Assembly: GCA_949740445.1 (NCBI GenBank) | Contig: CATJIF010000111.1 | Location: forward strand, 1 to 64,000 | Length of the DNA stretch: 64,000 nt | Source: an uncultured Peptostreptococcaceae bacterium | GTDB lineage: Bacteria > Bacillota > Clostridia > Peptostreptococcales > Anaerovoracaceae | Reading direction: 5' to 3' | Shown here: positions 41,675-49,774 of the stretch, piece after piece | Layout of the letters: each line of letters opens with the position of its first letter | Numbering within the stretch: the first letter of the stretch is position 1 | Translations under genes and position numbers: made by a program | Notes under the pieces: model-generated | Seen by the model: only the letters and a program-made list of their open reading frames with translations | What the model was told of the DNA's origin: nothing | Databases searched by the model: none

Positions 41675-43945
41675 ATGCTCAAATACATACGCAAACGCAA
41701 CGGCGATGTCGTTGATTTTAACAGTGATAAAATCAAAGCTGCTATCCGCAAGGCCGGCGATGCCACGGAAACCGGCTTTTCGCAGGAGGAGCTCAATCAG
41801 CTGACAGCCATGGTCATCACGCTGACGCCGCAAGAGCATGTTCCTACCGTAGAGCAGATTCAGGATGTGGTAGAGGATGTCCTGATTAAAGAAGGCTTTG
41901 CCAAAACAGCCAAAGCCTATATCCTGTACCGCGCCGAGCATACTATGATCCGCCAGTCCGAAGCCGATCTCATGGATATCTATAAGGAGCTTACTTTTGC
42001 TTCTGCAAAAGATGCGGATATCAAAAGGGAAAATGCCAACATCGACGGCGATACCGCCATGGGAACCATGTTAAAATACGGCTCGGAAGGCTCTAAATAC
42101 TTTATCGACAACTACATCCTGCCCAAGGATATCGCAGCCGCTCACATCAATGGCGACCTCCATATCCACGACAAGGATTTTTATATGCTGACCGAAACTT
42201 GCTGCCAGATCGACTTGTTAAAGTTATTTAAAGACGGTTTTTCCACCGGCCACGGGTATCTGCGCGAGCCTAACGGCATTACCAGCTATTCGGCGCTGGC
42301 CTGCATTGCCATACAGGCCAACCAGAACGAAATGCACGGCGGCCAGTCTGTTCCGAATTTTGACTATTCCATGGCCCCTGGCATTGCCAAGACCTACGCC
42401 AAGGAATACATAAAAAGCCTGGGCCGGTTTTTACAGGCTGTGCTGCCCCTTTCTGCCGAAGCGGCAAAGGCAGCGGCAAAGGACATCTGTGCGCAGGCCG
42501 GAACGCCCACGCTGAAAAACGCTGACTGCTACGGCGAGGCTCTCATGCCCCTGCTGCAAAAAGAATTTCCGCAGCTTTCCGAGCAGCAAACAGCACAAGC
42601 CCACGCCATGACAGCGGAAGTCGCCTATACCGATACCGACCGCGCCGCCTTCCAGGCCATGGAAGCGCTGGTGCACAACCTGAATACCATGAATTCCCGC
42701 GCCGGTGCCCAGGTTCCTTTCAGCTCGCTGAACTATGGTACCGATACTTCTCCCGAGGGGCGCATGGTAATCCGCAACCTGCTTTTAGCTACCGACGCCG
42801 GGCTTGGCAACGGCGAAACGCCTATTTTCCCGGTGCAGATTTTCAAGGTAAAAGAAGGCATCAGCTACAATCCGCAAGACCCCAATTACGACTTGTTCCA
42901 GCTGGCCATCAAAACCTCTGCCAAGCGGCTGTTCCCCAATTTCAGCTTTCTGGATGCCCCGTTCAACCGGCAATATTATAAGCCCGGCGACTACAACAGC
43001 GAGGTTTCTTACATGGGCTGCCGCACCAGGGTGATGGGCAATCACTACGACCCCGCCCACGAGGTTACCTGTGGCCGCGGCAATCTCAGCTTTACGTCGA
43101 TCAATCTTCCCCGCATCGGCATGGAGGCTAAAGGAGATATCGACGCTTTCTATCGCCTGCTGGATAAGCAAATCGACCTGGTAATCCGCCAGCTGCTTCA
43201 TCGCTATAAAATCCAGGCAGCGAAAAAGTGCCTCAACTATCCGTTCCTCATGGGGCAAAATATCTGGATTCAGTCCGAGACTTTAGGGCCCGACGATACT
43301 ATCGGCGAAGTCTTAAAGCACGGCACGCTGTCCGTGGGCTTTATCGGCCTGGCAGAAACGCTGGTGGCCCTCACGGGCAAGCACCACGGCGAAAGCGAAG
43401 AAAGCCAGGCGCTGGGACTGGAAATCATAGGATATATGCGAAAGCGCATGGATGAGCAATCGGAGCTGACCGGGATGAACTTTACCCTGCTGGCTACGCC
43501 GGCAGAAGGCTTATCCGGACGGTTTGTGCGCATTGATAAAAAAATCTACGGCGAACGGAAGGGCATTACCGACCGTGATTATTATACAAATTCCTTCCAC
43601 ATTCCCGTATATTATCCCATCGCCGCCTACAAAAAAATCCGGCTCGAAGCGCCCTACCACGCGCTGACCAACGCCGGCCACATCAGCTACGTGGAGCTGG
43701 ATGGCGATACCTGCAAAAACCCGCAGGCGTTCGAATCGGTAATCCGCTGCATGAAGGAAGCCGGCATCGGCTACGGCTCGGTCAACCATCCTGTAGACCG
43801 CGATCCGGTCTGCGGCTATACCGGCGTAATCGACGACGTTTGCCCGCGCTGCGGACGCAGGGATGGCGAGGGCGTCAGCCTCGAAACGCTCAAGGCGCTT
43901 CGCAAAAAATATCCGAACATGCCCCATTTCTGTGGTTGTGAGTAG
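41675..43945 (+). CDS. nrdD: Class III ribonucleotide reductase large chain, lacking the glycyl-radical motif
   Basis: Anaerobic ribonucleoside-triphosphate reductase catalytic chain, 756 residues. Residues 1-95 are an ATP cone (MLKYIRKRNGDVVDFNSDKI); the barrel includes NGDLHIHDKDFYM, IQANQNEMHGGQSVPNFDY and YMGCRTRVMGNHYDP. The zinc finger region starts with VCGYTGVIDDVCPRCGRRDG and the chain stops at NMPHFCGCE. In full-length relatives as I remember them, the polypeptide continues to a tail with RITGYL. Here that tail is absent and is encoded 61 bases downstream in a different frame as a separate ORF. Start ATG 41675 is behind TTGGAGGA; an in-frame start at 41609 has no ribosome site. Confidence 0.93.
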   Translation: MLKYIRKRNGDVVDFNSDKIKAAIRKAGDATETGFSQEELNQLTAMVITLTPQEHVPTVEQIQDVVEDVLIKEGFAKTAKAYILYRAEHTMIRQSEADLMDIYKELTFASAKDADIKRENANIDGDTAMGTMLKYGSEGSKYFIDNYILPKDIAAAHINGDLHIHDKDFYMLTETCCQIDLLKLFKDGFSTGHGYLREPNGITSYSALACIAIQANQNEMHGGQSVPNFDYSMAPGIAKTYAKEYIKSLGRFLQAVLPLSAEAAKAAAKDICAQAGTPTLKNADCYGEALMPLLQKEFPQLSEQQTAQAHAMTAEVAYTDTDRAAFQAMEALVHNLNTMNSRAGAQVPFSSLNYGTDTSPEGRMVIRNLLLATDAGLGNGETPIFPVQIFKVKEGISYNPQDPNYDLFQLAIKTSAKRLFPNFSFLDAPFNRQYYKPGDYNSEVSYMGCRTRVMGNHYDPAHEVTCGRGNLSFTSINLPRIGMEAKGDIDAFYRLLDKQIDLVIRQLLHRYKIQAAKKCLNYPFLMGQNIWIQSETLGPDDTIGEVLKHGTLSVGFIGLAETLVALTGKHHGESEESQALGLEIIGYMRKRMDEQSELTGMNFTLLATPAEGLSGRFVRIDKKIYGERKGITDRDYYTNSFHIPVYYPIAAYKKIRLEAPYHALTNAGHISYVELDGDTCKNPQAFESVIRCMKEAGIGYGSVNHPVDRDPVCGYTGVIDDVCPRCGRRDGEGVSLETLKALRKKYPNMPHFCGCE

Positions 43946-43971
43946 ACAATCCCGGGTATCAATATGACAGC

Positions 43972-43989
43972 GTCCTGACGGACAGGACA
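43972..43989 (+). other. Hairpin between nrdD and the glycyl-radical ORF
   Basis: GTCCTG-ACGGA-CAGGAC ends a few bases before the AAAGGAG site of the next ORF. It differs by one base over 14 from GTCCTGATGGACAG in the nrdD leader. It could modulate re-initiation. Confidence 0.5.
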
Positions 43990-44006
43990 GGAAAGGAGAA
44001 CGACAG

Positions 44007-44189
44007 ATGATGACAACGAACGCGGTGAGTACAGCGACGGCAGGCAAAAACCAGGGAGAAAAAATGCTGGGCGAAGGTGTAAAATTCGAGCGCATCCGCC
44101 GGATTACCGGCTATCTGGTGGGCACCACCGACCGTTTTAATAACGCCAAGCAATCGGAAGAAAAGGATCGGGTAAAGCATGGCTTTTAA
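44007..44189 (+). CDS. Separate glycyl-radical domain polypeptide of ribonucleotide reductase
   Basis: A 60-residue ORF whose second half is the C-terminal tail of NrdD: FERIRRITGYLVGTTDRF followed by NNAKQSEEKDRVKHG. Gly35 in RITGYL would carry the radical. It has its own ribosome site (AAAGGAG, 8 bases before ATG 44007), is in a different frame from nrdD, and overlaps nrdG by 11 bases. The N-terminal ~22 residues are polar and unlike the normal linker. I infer that it associates with the truncated NrdD and is activated by NrdG, in the manner that the small GrcA protein supplies a glycyl radical to damaged pyruvate formate-lyase. A recent gene break or sequence error is less likely given the intact ribosome site. 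Confidence 0.85.
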   Translation: MMTTNAVSTATAGKNQGEKMLGEGVKFERIRRITGYLVGTTDRFNNAKQSEEKDRVKHGF

Positions 44190-44673
44190 TGTTCCTCCGC
44201 TGCGTATCAGCGGTATTGTAGCCGAGTCCATCGTCGATGGGCCCGGCTTTCGTTATGTAATATTTACTCAAGGGTGCCCTCACGGATGCCCCGGATGCCA
44301 CAACCCGCAGACTCACAACTTTTCGGGCGGGCAGGAAATCGACCCCTTAAGTCTGCTTTTGGAAATCGACGAAAATCCTCTTCTTGCCGGCGTTACCTTT
44401 TCGGGCGGCGAGCCATTCTGCCAGTCGGAAGCTCTGCTTTGCCTGGCAGAGGCTATCAAAGCCCGCGGCCTGCATCTGCTGATCTACAGCGGCTATACTT
44501 ACGAGCAGCTTCTTGCGCTGTGCGAGGAAACACCTGCGGTCGGCCGCTTGCTTTCACTGTGCGATACGCTGATCGATGGCCCCTATATCGAAGCGCAAAG
44601 AGACCTGACGCTTCTGTTCCGCGGCAGCGCCAATCAACAGATCTTACAATTAAAAAACGGACATCCTGTCTAA
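44179..44673 (+). CDS. nrdG: Anaerobic ribonucleotide reductase activating enzyme
   Basis: Radical-SAM activase of 164 residues that uses S-adenosylmethionine and a [4Fe-4S] cluster to generate the glycyl radical. The cluster motif CPHGCPGC is in FTQGCPHGCPGCHN, followed by VTFSGGEPFCQ and DTLIDGPYIEAQRD. Length and order are typical for NrdG. The start ATG 44179 lies inside the glycyl-radical ORF, so translation is coupled. A terminator overlaps its stop codon. Confidence 0.95.
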   Translation: MAFNVPPLRISGIVAESIVDGPGFRYVIFTQGCPHGCPGCHNPQTHNFSGGQEIDPLSLLLEIDENPLLAGVTFSGGEPFCQSEALLCLAEAIKARGLHLLIYSGYTYEQLLALCEETPAVGRLLSLCDTLIDGPYIEAQRDLTLLFRGSANQQILQLKNGHPV

Positions 44674-44690
44674 GGGATGTCCGTTTTCTT
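44654..44690 (+). terminator. Terminator after nrdG
   Basis: AAAACGGACATCC (44654-44666) pairs with GGATGTCCGTTTT (44675-44687). The stop codon of nrdG is in the loop. Its A-run also makes it usable for the convergent glycosyltransferase gene. Confidence 0.9.
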
Positions 44691-44722
44691 ATGCGCGATG
44701 GTATTTGTTGCTCTGCAGACCC

Positions 44723-45910
44723 CTATCTCAGAAGAGAAGGCGCTACGGGAATGGCAGCTTCCAGTTTCTGCACCAGCAACTCGTTTTTTCGCTCTGTTAC
44801 CTTATCCATTAAAAACTGGCATAAATTCTGTGTCGCATGTTTTTTGCCACGCAGTGCCGCTGTTTCGCTGATGCGCTTTATGGTCTCCGGATGGCGGAAC
44901 AGAGAAAATACAGCTTCGTCTATGGGGAACGTTTTGCTTACGTAAACGGCAAGTCCGTTGTTTAACATAAACTGCACGTTGCGCTCCTCCTGCCCGGGGA
45001 TAGGGTTTACCATAATCATAGGCAATTCCTTTGCCAGCGCCTCCGACGACGTAATGCCACCTGGCTTGGTAATAATGCAGTCAGCTGCATCCATCATCTG
45101 GTGTACATTGTTTACATAGCCGTAGACCCGCACGTCATTTTTCAACCTTGGAATCAGCTTTTCGATTTTCCGATACATTTTTTTATTGCTGCCGCAGACT
45201 ACTATGACTTGAAATTCCATCGGCAATCCGTCGATTTGAAGAAGGGATTTATCAATTTTTCCATAGCCCATAGACCCCCCCATAAGCAGCAGCGTGTTTT
45301 TGCTTTCGGAAAGCTGCAACAGGCGTCTGGCTTCTGTTTTTTCCATTTTCTCCGAAAACTCCGGACGGATGGGAATGCCAAAGGGAAGCAATTTATTTAC
45401 ATCTAAGCCCTTTTGCCGCATCTGGTATTCCAGCAGCATGCTGGGCGTTACGTAATAATCCAAATGGCGGGTTTCTTCCCACAGCGGATGGACGGTAAAA
45501 TCGGTTACAATGCCGGCCACGATTCCCCAGTATTCTTTGCGTTCCTTCAGAATGCTCATCATCGTAGACGACAGCACGTGCGTGCAGACTACGACATCCG
45601 GCTGGTAAGTGCACAGGTAGTCCAACAGCTCTTCCGCCATAAAGGTATTGGCCAGCTTCGATACGGAATGATCCGATACCGGCTCCGTCTTTCTTACAAT
45701 TAAATCATAAGCCTTCGAAGTGATTTTCGGTATATATTTTGTTGTAATCAAGTATCCTTTTGACAGCATCTCCTGCAGCAGCGGTTCGATATAGCCATAG
45801 GCATCCAGCGTCTGGCACTGCACCCCCATCTGCTCGAAACAGGCGGCGACCGCCTGCCCGGTCGCGTGGTGCCCCTGCCCAGTCGATACACTTAAAATCA
45901 ATGCTTTCAT
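44723..45910 (-). CDS. Diacylglycerol glucosyltransferase-like GT28 protein (UgtP/MGDG synthase family)
   Basis: A membrane-associated glycosyltransferase of 395 residues. The N-terminal lobe begins ALILSVSTGQGHHATGQAV, the lipid-acceptor loop typical of MGDG synthases and UgtP; the C-terminal lobe has LLLMGGSMGYGK, VVCGSNKKM, DCIITKPGGITSSEAL and NPIPGQEERN for nucleotide-sugar binding. The product would be mono- or diglucosyl-diacylglycerol, a membrane glycolipid and the usual lipoteichoic-acid anchor. A large leader hairpin precedes the gene. Confidence 0.9.
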   Translation of the reverse strand: MKALILSVSTGQGHHATGQAVAACFEQMGVQCQTLDAYGYIEPLLQEMLSKGYLITTKYIPKITSKAYDLIVRKTEPVSDHSVSKLANTFMAEELLDYLCTYQPDVVVCTHVLSSTMMSILKERKEYWGIVAGIVTDFTVHPLWEETRHLDYYVTPSMLLEYQMRQKGLDVNKLLPFGIPIRPEFSEKMEKTEARRLLQLSESKNTLLLMGGSMGYGKIDKSLLQIDGLPMEFQVIVVCGSNKKMYRKIEKLIPRLKNDVRVYGYVNNVHQMMDAADCIITKPGGITSSEALAKELPMIMVNPIPGQEERNVQFMLNNGLAVYVSKTFPIDEAVFSLFRHPETIKRISETAALRGKKHATQNLCQFLMDKVTERKNELLVQKLEAAIPVAPSLLR

Positions 45911-45956
45911 GTCTCATTTCCCCTTTTCTCTTTCCTTTTGCGACCATTTCTGCAAA

Positions 45957-46027
45957 TAAAAAAACCTGATAGAGGGCTGCAGCAGTGCATCCCCTTTGCC
46001 GCTGCATCCTCACATTAGGTTATCATA
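45957..46027 (-). terminator. Large hairpin with T-run between the ECF gene and the glycosyltransferase gene
   Basis: On the minus strand AACCT ... AGGTT enclose GAGG/CCTC and TGCAGC/GCTGCA pairings, ending in TTTTTTTATT. A possible -10 TATGAT sits at 46027-46022, directly before the stem. It terminates the ECF gene and may be an attenuator for the glycosyltransferase gene, for which no other promoter space remains. Confidence 0.65.
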
Positions 46028-46101
46028 CTATAAATTTTTGCGTTTTGAAATCCCTTTTCTATAACTTTTGCAGCATTTTTACTGCTGAAAACGCCTATTC
46101 T

Positions 46102-46638
46102 TCAGCGGTAAAAATACTTCCCTGCGGAGGTCCGCCTGAGCGTCGAGGATAAAAAGCAGGCCGCTGCCGTTCCGATGGCTCCTTGCGCCAGATTCCAGGG
46201 CAAGCCAATCGCCGGCACCGCCCAGTTGCCATACATAACGCCTTCTGCTATGTAGTATCCCGCCGCCATAAATATAGTAGCAGTCAACATCCCTGCCGCA
46301 TTCCACAGCAACGACGCTTTCTGTGCCGCGTGGTTGCCGCCAAATTCCATTATTTTTCCGGCAATTCCCGCCATTGCCGCTTTAATCAACAGCGTCCAGG
46401 GCGCCCAGGCCGCTGAACCCAGCAGCAGATCTGCCAGCGAAGCGCCCACGCCACCAGCAAACGCTCCGTATTTCCATCCCACCAGCATGACGCTCAAAAA
46501 AAGAATGCCATCTCCTAAATTGACATACCCTGTCGTCATGGGAATCGGTATGGGTAGCACCATCGTACAAACGGTAATCAGCGCCGTCATCACACCGGTC
46601 AATGTCATCGCCGTTAAACGGCTGCGATTGTCTCTCAC
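46102..46638 (-). CDS. ECF transporter substrate-binding (S) component, possibly for vitamin B6 or a pyrimidine precursor
   Basis: Membrane protein of 178 residues with about five to six helices that would bind a vitamin and pair with a shared ECF energy module not in this window. The segment VNLGDGILFLSVMLVGWKYG followed by AFAGGVGASLADLLLG is like HmpT/PdxU-type S components. The start GTG 46638 is behind AAGGAAGGGAG. Divergence from a MocR-family regulator, a group that often governs B6 genes, favours pyridoxine; that is inference. Confidence 0.8.
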   Translation of the reverse strand: MRDNRSRLTAMTLTGVMTALITVCTMVLPIPIPMTTGYVNLGDGILFLSVMLVGWKYGAFAGGVGASLADLLLGSAAWAPWTLLIKAAMAGIAGKIMEFGGNHAAQKASLLWNAAGMLTATIFMAAGYYIAEGVMYGNWAVPAIGLPWNLAQGAIGTAAACFLSSTLRRTSAGKYFYR

Positions 46639-46734
46639 TGCAATTTCTCCCTTCCTTTCCAAGCTGCGCTGCAGTTTTCCTTGTATTTTATTTTTGTTTT
46701 CTCTATAATAACAGTAAATTGATATTATGAAAAT

Positions 46735-46766
46735 GTACAATTATATTTATTTTTACCAGTACAATT
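46735..46766. promoter_or_regulatory. Direct repeats GTACAATT, candidate MocR operator
   Basis: GTACAATT at 46735-46742 and again at 46759-46766, 24 bases apart, in the divergent region between the ECF S-component gene and the MocR gene. MocR/PdxR proteins commonly bind direct repeats. A third partial copy was not seen. Confidence 0.5.
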
Positions 46767-46832
46767 TGCCGTAGCAACCGCTTCGGCCGGCCCTGATTTC
46801 CTCTGGTTTTTCATCAGGAGAAAGGAATTGCA

Positions 46833-48332
46833 ATGATTGCCATCACCCCCATTTTGAGCGAAACTTCTTCCTCGCCTCTCTATCTTCAGCTATATCACTA
46901 CATCCGCAACGCTATTCTATCGGGAGATATCCATCCTGGCGAAAAGCTGCCATCGCTTCGTTTTCTGGCTGGCTCCCTGCGCCTCAGCGTTACCACTGTA
47001 GAACAGGCTTACAATCAGCTGTCTGTCGAAGGCTATATCCTTTCGCGTCCCCAATCCGGCTACTATGCCTGCTCCCTCTCCCCCGCCGCGCCGCCTGTCC
47101 CTTCGGAATGCGCCCATGCGTCTGCGCTGTGCAGTACAGATTCGCTTTCGAAAAGCGATGCAGATACAGATGCAGTTTTCGCCAAAGATGCCTGTCTGCA
47201 CGGATTGGAACGCTGTCAGCCATCCGGATATTACGATCCGGCCTGTTTTAACTTCGTAAAATGGAAAAAATGTATGAATAAAGTCTTGACTGAATACTCC
47301 GACCTGCTCTATACGGAGGGCGACCCTCAGGGGGAAGCCCCGCTGCGCCGCGAAATTTCCCGCTATATTTATCAGGCGCGGGGCGTGCGCTGCCACCCGC
47401 AGCAGATCGTGATCGGCGCAGGTACGCAGCAGCTGACAGGCCTGCTTTGCATTATCCTCAACGCTATGGGCATTGAATATGTAGCCTTTGAAGAACCGGG
47501 CTATCTCCCCGTGCGCAGCATCTTTCGCGACCGGGGTTTTAAAATGACCGCAGTTCCCGTCAGCAAAGACGGCATCGAAATCGAACGCCTTCCGGCCAAT
47601 ATCCGCTCCACAGCCTATGTCAGCCCTTCCAACCAATTCCCTACCGGTTCTGTTATGCCCATCGCCCGCTGCTACCAGCTGTTGGAGTGGGCAAAGCAAA
47701 ACGACAGCATTATTATCGAGGACGATTACAACAGCGAACTGCGCTATTTCGGAAGGGCCGTTCCCTCCCTTCAGGGGCTGGACAGCAGCCAGCGCGTGGT
47801 CTATCTCGGCTCCTTTTCTTCGACTCTTTTCCCGGCGGTTAAAATCAGCTACATGGTGCTGCCTATGCCCATGCTGCGCATGTTCGAAGAACAGCTGTCC
47901 TCTTATACGCAGACCTGCTCTAAAACCGAACAGCTGACGCTGGCGCTCTACATGGAACAGGGCTTGTACCAGGCTAATATAAAAAAACTGCGCAATCTGT
48001 ATGCGCAGAAAATCCAGATGGCAACCGCTTCGCTCCGTCGCTTCTGCGGCTCTTCTGTTACCGTATTGTCCAACACCTCCGGGCTGCATATGCTGCTTTC
48101 TCTTCCGGGCTGCAGCGAGCAGCAGCTGACAGAGCTTTGCCGCAGGGGTACAGACGCAGGGCTGCCGCTGCTTGCTGTATCGCCCGCTGGAGAGGCTTCT
48201 GGGCCGGACACCCGACGCCTGCTGATCTTTTACTACACAAAAATCCCCCTTGGTGACATCGAAGAAGCGATTTGCTGCTTTGCCAGGCTTCTGTCCGACA
48301 GCAATGCGGCAACAAGCAGAAGCGAAGAATGA
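46833..48332 (+). CDS. MocR/PdxR-family regulator with aminotransferase-like domain lacking the usual PLP lysine
   Basis: A 499-residue regulator: GntR-type winged helix at about 12-78 (LYHYIRNAILSGDIHPGEKL, PSLRFLAGSLRLSVTTVEQA) and a fold-I aminotransferase domain from about 135 (EGDPQGEAPLRREISRYI, VIGAGTQQLTG, YVSPSNQFPTG, EDDYNSELRY). In the segment that normally reads GTFSK with the Schiff-base lysine, this protein has GSFSSTLFPAVKISY, with Ser330 at the lysine position. It may bind PLP without an internal aldimine or sense another ligand. The divergent ECF S-component gene is the probable target. The start is ATG 46833 behind AGAAAGGA. Confidence 0.88.
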   Translation: MIAITPILSETSSSPLYLQLYHYIRNAILSGDIHPGEKLPSLRFLAGSLRLSVTTVEQAYNQLSVEGYILSRPQSGYYACSLSPAAPPVPSECAHASALCSTDSLSKSDADTDAVFAKDACLHGLERCQPSGYYDPACFNFVKWKKCMNKVLTEYSDLLYTEGDPQGEAPLRREISRYIYQARGVRCHPQQIVIGAGTQQLTGLLCIILNAMGIEYVAFEEPGYLPVRSIFRDRGFKMTAVPVSKDGIEIERLPANIRSTAYVSPSNQFPTGSVMPIARCYQLLEWAKQNDSIIIEDDYNSELRYFGRAVPSLQGLDSSQRVVYLGSFSSTLFPAVKISYMVLPMPMLRMFEEQLSSYTQTCSKTEQLTLALYMEQGLYQANIKKLRNLYAQKIQMATASLRRFCGSSVTVLSNTSGLHMLLSLPGCSEQQLTELCRRGTDAGLPLLAVSPAGEASGPDTRRLLIFYYTKIPLGDIEEAICCFARLLSDSNAATSRSEE

Positions 48333-48395
48333 TTTTTCTTTCTTCTGAACATACTACGGAGAGATTATACTTGTGTAGAAAGGAAGCTTTTTTCT

Positions 48396-49721
48396 GTGAA
48401 GCCGCCGAAAATTATTTTGTCAGCCTTCCTCCTTTTAATTCTTGTGGGCGCTCTGCTGCTCTCCCTGCCCATAGCCACCCGCAGCGGACAGCGGTGTGCT
48501 CCGGGGGATGCGCTGTTTACCGCTGTCTCTGCTGCCTGCGTTACGGGGCTTGTGGTGCAGGATACTGCCTCTTTCTGGTCGCCCTTTGGACAGGCGGTGA
48601 TTTTGCTTCTAATCCAGGCCGGCGGCCTGGGCGTTGTAACGGTTTCTGTCCTCTTTGCCCTGCTGACCGGCCGCCGCATCGGCCTGCGCCACCGTTTTCT
48701 GATGCAGGAGTCGATCTCCGCCCCGCAGATGGGCGGCATCGTCCGGCTGACCTGCTTTCTCCTGGTAGTTACGCTCACCATTGAGCTCGTTGGCGCTGCC
48801 TTGCTGTCGCTGCGATTCTGCCCGCAGTCCGGATGGAAGCGAGGGCTCTGGTATGCGATATTTCATTCAGTCTCTGCCTTTTGCAACGCCGGCTTTGACC
48901 TGATGGGAACGGCCGAAGCTCCGTTTGCTTCTCTGACGGGCTTTGGCGGCGACTTCTTTGTTTCTTCTGTCATCGCTTTTTTAATCGTTGCCGGCGGCCT
49001 GGGGTTTTTTACCTATGACGACCTGCGCACCTGCGGATTCCGCTTTCGGCGCTACCATCTACAGACTAAACTCATTTTGATTTCCACAGCGCTTTTGCTT
49101 TTCCTGCCTGCAGTTTTCTTCTTTTTTCTCGAGTTTTCCCGCCCTTCGTGGACAGGCATGGATGCCGGGCAAATGCTTTTATTATCCTTTTTCCAGTCGG
49201 TTACTGCCCGCACTGCCGGCTTTAACACAGCCGAGCTTTCTCTGTTCTGTCCGCCATCGCTGGCGCTCCTTTGCTTTTTAATGCTGATTGGAGGCTCGCC
49301 CTCCTCCACCGCAGGCGGCATAAAGACCACTTCCCTCGCCGTGCTTTTTCTGTGTGCCCGCTCCGCATTTAGCAATCACAGTGAGATCCAGGGGTTTCAG
49401 CGGCGAATTCCCTTCTCTATCCTCCAGGCAGCTGTTACTATTGCGCTGTTGTATTTGCTGTTGTCGCTTACCGCTGGCTTCGCCCTTTGCTATCTGGAGG
49501 AGATCTCGCTTCTTTCCGCTATTTTTGAAAGCGTTTCCGCCCTCGGCACCGTCGGCCTGTCCCTGGGCCTAACGCCGCAACTTGGCCTTGCTTCCCGCTG
49601 CATTTTAATGCTTCTGATGTATCTGGGCCGGGTCGGTGGTCTGACGCTGCTTTACGCGGTTGCCCAGACACACCAGATGCAAAGCTCCCACTTTCCCCAG
49701 GAGGGTGTGGCCGTCGGCTGA
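48396..49721 (+). CDS. ktrB: Potassium uptake channel subunit KtrB/TrkH type
   Basis: Membrane protein of 441 residues with four repeated pore units. Each filter glycine is visible: AACVTGLVV, AFCNAGFD, ARTAGFNT and LGTVGLSLG. The loop LIGGSPSSTAGGIKTT is typical of the third unit. The start is GTG 48396 behind AAAGGAAG. The partner ktrA follows by 53 bases. It takes up K+ with or coupled to Na+, which matters for turgor. Confidence 0.93.
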   Translation: MKPPKIILSAFLLLILVGALLLSLPIATRSGQRCAPGDALFTAVSAACVTGLVVQDTASFWSPFGQAVILLLIQAGGLGVVTVSVLFALLTGRRIGLRHRFLMQESISAPQMGGIVRLTCFLLVVTLTIELVGAALLSLRFCPQSGWKRGLWYAIFHSVSAFCNAGFDLMGTAEAPFASLTGFGGDFFVSSVIAFLIVAGGLGFFTYDDLRTCGFRFRRYHLQTKLILISTALLLFLPAVFFFFLEFSRPSWTGMDAGQMLLLSFFQSVTARTAGFNTAELSLFCPPSLALLCFLMLIGGSPSSTAGGIKTTSLAVLFLCARSAFSNHSEIQGFQRRIPFSILQAAVTIALLYLLLSLTAGFALCYLEEISLLSAIFESVSALGTVGLSLGLTPQLGLASRCILMLLMYLGRVGGLTLLYAVAQTHQMQSSHFPQEGVAVG

Positions 49722-49774
49722 GCAGAGAGTGAAGAGCGCCAAAATGATAATCGACCGAAAGGAGGCTTTTCCCT

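Noticed and set aside
43946..44006. A self-splicing intron or inteín-like interruption explaining the split nrdD
   Set aside because: The gap is only 61 bases, far too short for an intron or intein, and the second ORF has its own start and ribosome site.
46917..48089. 390-codon minus-strand frame opposite the MocR gene
   Set aside because: Shadow of a GC-biased coding sequence; the MocR frame carries all conserved motifs.
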